64,000 bases of DNA from Rosettibacter firmus. GTDB lineage: Bacteria; Bacteroidota; Ignavibacteria; Ignavibacteriales; Melioribacteraceae. The notes beneath the pieces were generated by a model that worked only from the letters and a program-made list of their open reading frames with translations, did no database searches and was not told the origin of the DNA. Below, piece by piece: positions 61,648 through 64,000 of this stretch. Each line of letters begins with the position of its first letter. Position 1 is the first letter of the stretch. The position numbers and the translations under genes are program-made. The DNA lies in assembly GCF_036860695.1 (NCBI RefSeq), contig NZ_JAYKGJ010000001.1:124001-188000 (forward strand), written 5' to 3'.

Positions 61648-62352
61648 CTACTTAATTTCTGTCATAGGATTAAATATTACATAAAATCTTGAGCCTTTGC
61701 CGTATTCAGATTCAAAATTGAATTCTGCATTTATTTCATCAAGCAATCTTTTACATACTGTAAGTCCAATTCCTGTGCCCTGTGTTTTATTTGTAAAAAA
61801 TCCATTTAATATTTTTTCTTTATCTTCTGGTTTTATACCACAACCAAAATCCTGAACTTCCCATAGAACTTTTTTTCTATTATCTAAATTAAGGTTCTTT
61901 GTTTTTATTATAATATTACTATTTTCATTTGAAGCTTCAATTGCATTGTTTACCAGATTAATAAATACCTGAAGCAATTTATTTTCGCTTGCTAAAATTG
62001 GAGATATCGATTCATCAAGTTCTTTAATTATGTTTATTCTTTTTTTGGATGCTGTTATATTTATAATTTCTATTGTTCTATGAGTAACTTCATTTACAGA
62101 AACAGGTTTTAAATTTTCACTCGATTTTCGTGTGAAATCCAATACATCGCTTATTATAAAATTAATTCTTTCGAACGCTTTAATAGATGAAGAAATTGAT
62201 TCGTTTATTTCATCGGAAAGTTCATTTTCAAACATCTTCATGTAATCAAGATTTAACTTGATTACAGACAAAGGATTTCTTATTTCATGCAATAATCCAG
62301 CCGTTAACTTGCCCAAAATTGTAAGCTTATTATTCTGAACAAAATCTTCCAA
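61648..62352 (-). CDS. Soluble histidine kinase partner of the sigma-54 activator
   Basis: 234 residues, with no sensor domain: it begins almost at the H-box KLTAGLLHEIRNPLSVIKLN, followed by VFINLVNNAIEASNENSN, VQDFGCGIKPEDKE and TQGTGIGLTVCKRLLDEI. The lack of a sensor suggests it reads assembly state through a partner protein, as FlgS does with the basal body. The start appears to be TTG at 62352; a stop lies three codons upstream and no ATG is near. Confidence 0.87.
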   Translation of the reverse strand: MEDFVQNNKLTILGKLTAGLLHEIRNPLSVIKLNLDYMKMFENELSDEINESISSSIKAFERINFIISDVLDFTRKSSENLKPVSVNEVTHRTIEIINITASKKRINIIKELDESISPILASENKLLQVFINLVNNAIEASNENSNIIIKTKNLNLDNRKKVLWEVQDFGCGIKPEDKEKILNGFFTNKTQGTGIGLTVCKRLLDEINAEFNFESEYGKGSRFYVIFNPMTEIK

Positions 62353-62468
62353 ATCGATTAATTGTTTTTATTTGTTAATAAAAAGAAATAAATTTTTTAT
62401 AAAGATACGAAAAGATTTTTATTAATTAAATGCTACTTTTTAGTAATTCAAACTTTTCTTAACTAAAA
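62353..62468. other. Intergenic region before the two-component operon
   Basis: 116 AT-rich bases. TATCTTTA on the minus strand resembles the -7 element of Bacteroidota housekeeping promoters, but no matching -33 element is clear. A short TACT/AGTA hairpin lies after the epimerase gene without a T-run. No dyad or sigma-54-like element is present. Confidence 0.35.
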
Positions 62469-63407
62469 TTATTTAATGGAATTATCTTTAAAATATTTTA
62501 TTGTTTCTTCAAGTCCCTGTTGTAATGTGTATTGTGGAATAAAATTTAATTGTTCCACAGTCTCTTTTATAGAAGCCTGACTATATTTAATATCACCTTT
62601 CCGTTCTTTTTCATAAATAATCTTACTTTGACTATTAGTTAGTTTAATTATCTCTTTTGCAATCTCATTAATTGAAATTGATTTACCAAGAGCTACATTA
62701 AAAACTCCATTTATATTTGATGTTGCTGCTAAAACATTAGCCAGCACCACATCTTTCACATAAATAAAATCTCTCGTTTGAGTTCCATCTCCATAAATTA
62801 TTATTGGTTCATTTTTTAATGCTTTATTTATGAAAATAGGGATTGCAGCTGCATATTGACTTTTAGGATTCTGACGTGGACCAAATACATTGAAATATCT
62901 TAACGATACAGTTCCCAATCCGTATTCATCATTATACATTTTCAAATAATATTCACCATCAAGTTTTGTTATACCATAAGGTGATTTAGGATCGGGAATT
63001 GTCTTTATTGTTTTAGGCAATTCTTTATTATCGCCATATACAGCTGCAGAGCTACTAAAAACAACTTTTTTAACTTTATGAAATTTAGCAGCTTCAAGAA
63101 CATTTATTAAACCAATAATATTTATTTCAATACATTCATAAGGTTTTTCGATTGATTCTGGTACAGAAACCAATGCTGCAAGGTGATGAACATAATCCGT
63201 ATTTTTTAAAACATCTAAAACAAGTTCTTTATCTGTAACACTTCCATTATAAAATTTTACATCTGGAAATTTTTCTATATTCGATAAAAAACCTGAACGA
63301 AGATTATCAATCACACAAACTTCTGCACCATTATTCACCCAGTATTCTACAATATGACTGCCAATAAAACCAGCTCCACCTGTTATTACCACTTTTAATT
63401 TTTTCAT
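62469..63407 (-). CDS. GalE-like NAD-dependent nucleotide-sugar epimerase
   Basis: 312 residues, extended SDR: VVITGGAGFIGSHIVEYW, VSVPESIEKPYECIEIN, VFSSSAAVYGDN (catalytic Ser), SPYGITKLDGEYYLKMY (Tyr-x3-Lys), RYFNVFGPRQNPKSQYAAAI and GDGTQTRDFIYVKDVV. The pattern fits UDP-glucose/UDP-GlcNAc 4-epimerases. It lies 11 bases after htpG. It may supply sugars for the surface glycan made by the left-hand operon, although it is 57 kb away. Confidence 0.88.
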   Translation of the reverse strand: MKKLKVVITGGAGFIGSHIVEYWVNNGAEVCVIDNLRSGFLSNIEKFPDVKFYNGSVTDKELVLDVLKNTDYVHHLAALVSVPESIEKPYECIEINIIGLINVLEAAKFHKVKKVVFSSSAAVYGDNKELPKTIKTIPDPKSPYGITKLDGEYYLKMYNDEYGLGTVSLRYFNVFGPRQNPKSQYAAAIPIFINKALKNEPIIIYGDGTQTRDFIYVKDVVLANVLAATSNINGVFNVALGKSISINEIAKEIIKLTNSQSKIIYEKERKGDIKYSQASIKETVEQLNFIPQYTLQQGLEETIKYFKDNSIK

Positions 63408-63418
63408 TCAAATACCTT

Positions 63419-64000
63419 TTATAACTTTTTAGCATTTACATATAAATTACTTGCATCTTCCAATATTTTATTTGTTCTTTTTATAAATGAATGAATATCA
63501 TCTAATTCACTTTCGCCAAGTACTGCTAAATCAAATAATTGTTGTGTTGCAGTAACAATAAAATCATCATCAGAATTATTCTTAAATACTTTAATAAGAT
63601 TTTTAATTAAAGTGTTATTTGGATTTACTTCCAGAATCTTTTTCTGTGGTGCAACATTTTTATTTGTCATTCTTAATATCTTTTGCATTGCACTTGTCAT
63701 TTCACTATCCTTCGAAACCAGACATGCTGCACTATCAACCAATCTATTTGATTCAACAACATCAACAACTTTATCACCAAGTATCTTTTTCATCTTTGAT
63801 AGTAAACTACTGAAATGCATTCTATCTTCTTTACTCAATTCTTCTTTTTCAATCTTCTCTTCAGAAACAGTTTTAAATTCTTCAAGCTTTTTGGGATCTA
63901 TTGTTTCAACAGATTTAAACTCATAATCTTTGTATTTTCTTAAAGAAGTAAGAATAATTTCGTCAACTGTATCGTATAGATATAAAACTTCAATTGATTT
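63419..64000 (-). CDS. htpG: Molecular chaperone HtpG (Hsp90), partial at right edge
   Basis: The frame is open from the right edge to the stop at 63419, giving 193 residues of the C-terminal part. SIEVLYLYDTVDEIILTSLR ends the middle domain, and KILGDKVVDVVESNRLVDSA, ACLVSKDSEMTSAMQKILRM and KKILEVNPNNTLIKNLIKVF form the Hsp90 dimerisation domain. A short TTG-started reading frame from 63838 is only part of this gene. Housekeeping chaperone. Confidence 0.93.
   Translation of the reverse strand, partial: KSIEVLYLYDTVDEIILTSLRKYKDYEFKSVETIDPKKLEEFKTVSEEKIEKEELSKEDRMHFSSLLSKMKKILGDKVVDVVESNRLVDSAACLVSKDSEMTSAMQKILRMTNKNVAPQKKILEVNPNNTLIKNLIKVFKNNSDDDFIVTATQQLFDLAVLGESELDDIHSFIKRTNKILEDASNLYVNAKKL

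Noticed and set aside
1-64000. CRISPR arrays, insertion sequences, prophage, tRNA or rRNA genes
   Set aside because: No regularly spaced repeats, transposase or integrase motifs, or RNA gene signatures were seen in reading the window.

Overview
The window is AT-rich, densely coding DNA from a diderm (Gram-negative) flagellated bacterium. The P- and L-ring genes, lytic-transglycosylase FlgJ, FliW/CsrA pair, two stator types, CheZ, an NtrC-type activator and the general protein style suggest the Ignavibacteria / Chlorobi side of Bacteroidota (Ignavibacterium- or Melioribacter-like). That assignment is inference from overall resemblance; no rRNA or marker gene is present to prove it.

Layout. 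Positions 1-5540 hold a minus-strand surface-glycan operon: UDP-GlcNAc 2-epimerase-like enzyme, NAD-sugar epimerase, cupin sugar isomerase, RmlD-like reductase, a protein fusing two methyltransferases, and a GT2 glycosyltransferase that runs off the left edge. From 56639 down to 5667 almost everything is on the minus strand and forms a nearly complete flagellum/chemotaxis locus, in transcription order: HEAT-repeat protein-cheR-cheY-cheY-cheZ-cheA-cheB-unknown; flgB-flgC-unknown-fliE-F-G-H-I-J-motE-like-fliK-flgD-TIGR02530-flgE; a strong terminator; fliL-M-N-O-P-Q-R-flhB-flhA-flhF-flhG; small membrane protein-fliA-HDOD-HDOD-degenerate kinase-unknown-flgF-flgG-flgA-flgH-flgI-flgJ-flgN-flgK-flgL-motA-motB-fliW-csrA-REC/Hpt-motA-motB-REC-REC/DHp-unknown-PAS kinase-TPR/coiled-coil membrane protein. 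Two plus-strand PAS histidine kinases (56948-60153) lie divergently from the chemotaxis operon. To the right are a soluble histidine kinase and an NtrC-family sigma-54 activator (60240-62352), a GalE-like epimerase, and the C-terminal part of HtpG (Hsp90) running off the right edge. Flagellin, fliD, fliS, cheW and chemoreceptor genes are not in the window.

Control. Four operon heads (flgB, fliL, the fliA operon and the chemotaxis operon) carry a -24/-12 element of the form WGGYAT-N5-TTGRA, close to the sigma-54 consensus, 4-20 bases before the start codon. Each is preceded by a copy or half-copy of one 16-bp dyad (ideal TGGCTAATATTAGCCA) centred about 84-86 bp, or in one case about 105 bp (two helical turns more), upstream of the predicted transcription start. 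A fifth dyad lies at the same distance from a degenerate element before the glycan operon, which would tie glycan synthesis to flagellum assembly. The NtrC-type activator and kinase encoded here are the natural candidates to read these sites. Post-transcriptional control is suggested by csrA/fliW, by a two-hairpin flgE leader rich in GGA, and by a 16-bp RNA helix that buries the ribosome binding site of an unknown gene at 10024.

Other notable points: a 145-base out-of-frame overlap of motA and motB, two stator pairs whose key residues look proton-type and sodium-type, a triplicated central domain in the hook protein, and a histidine-kinase-like protein that has lost its phospho-histidine and ATP-site residues.
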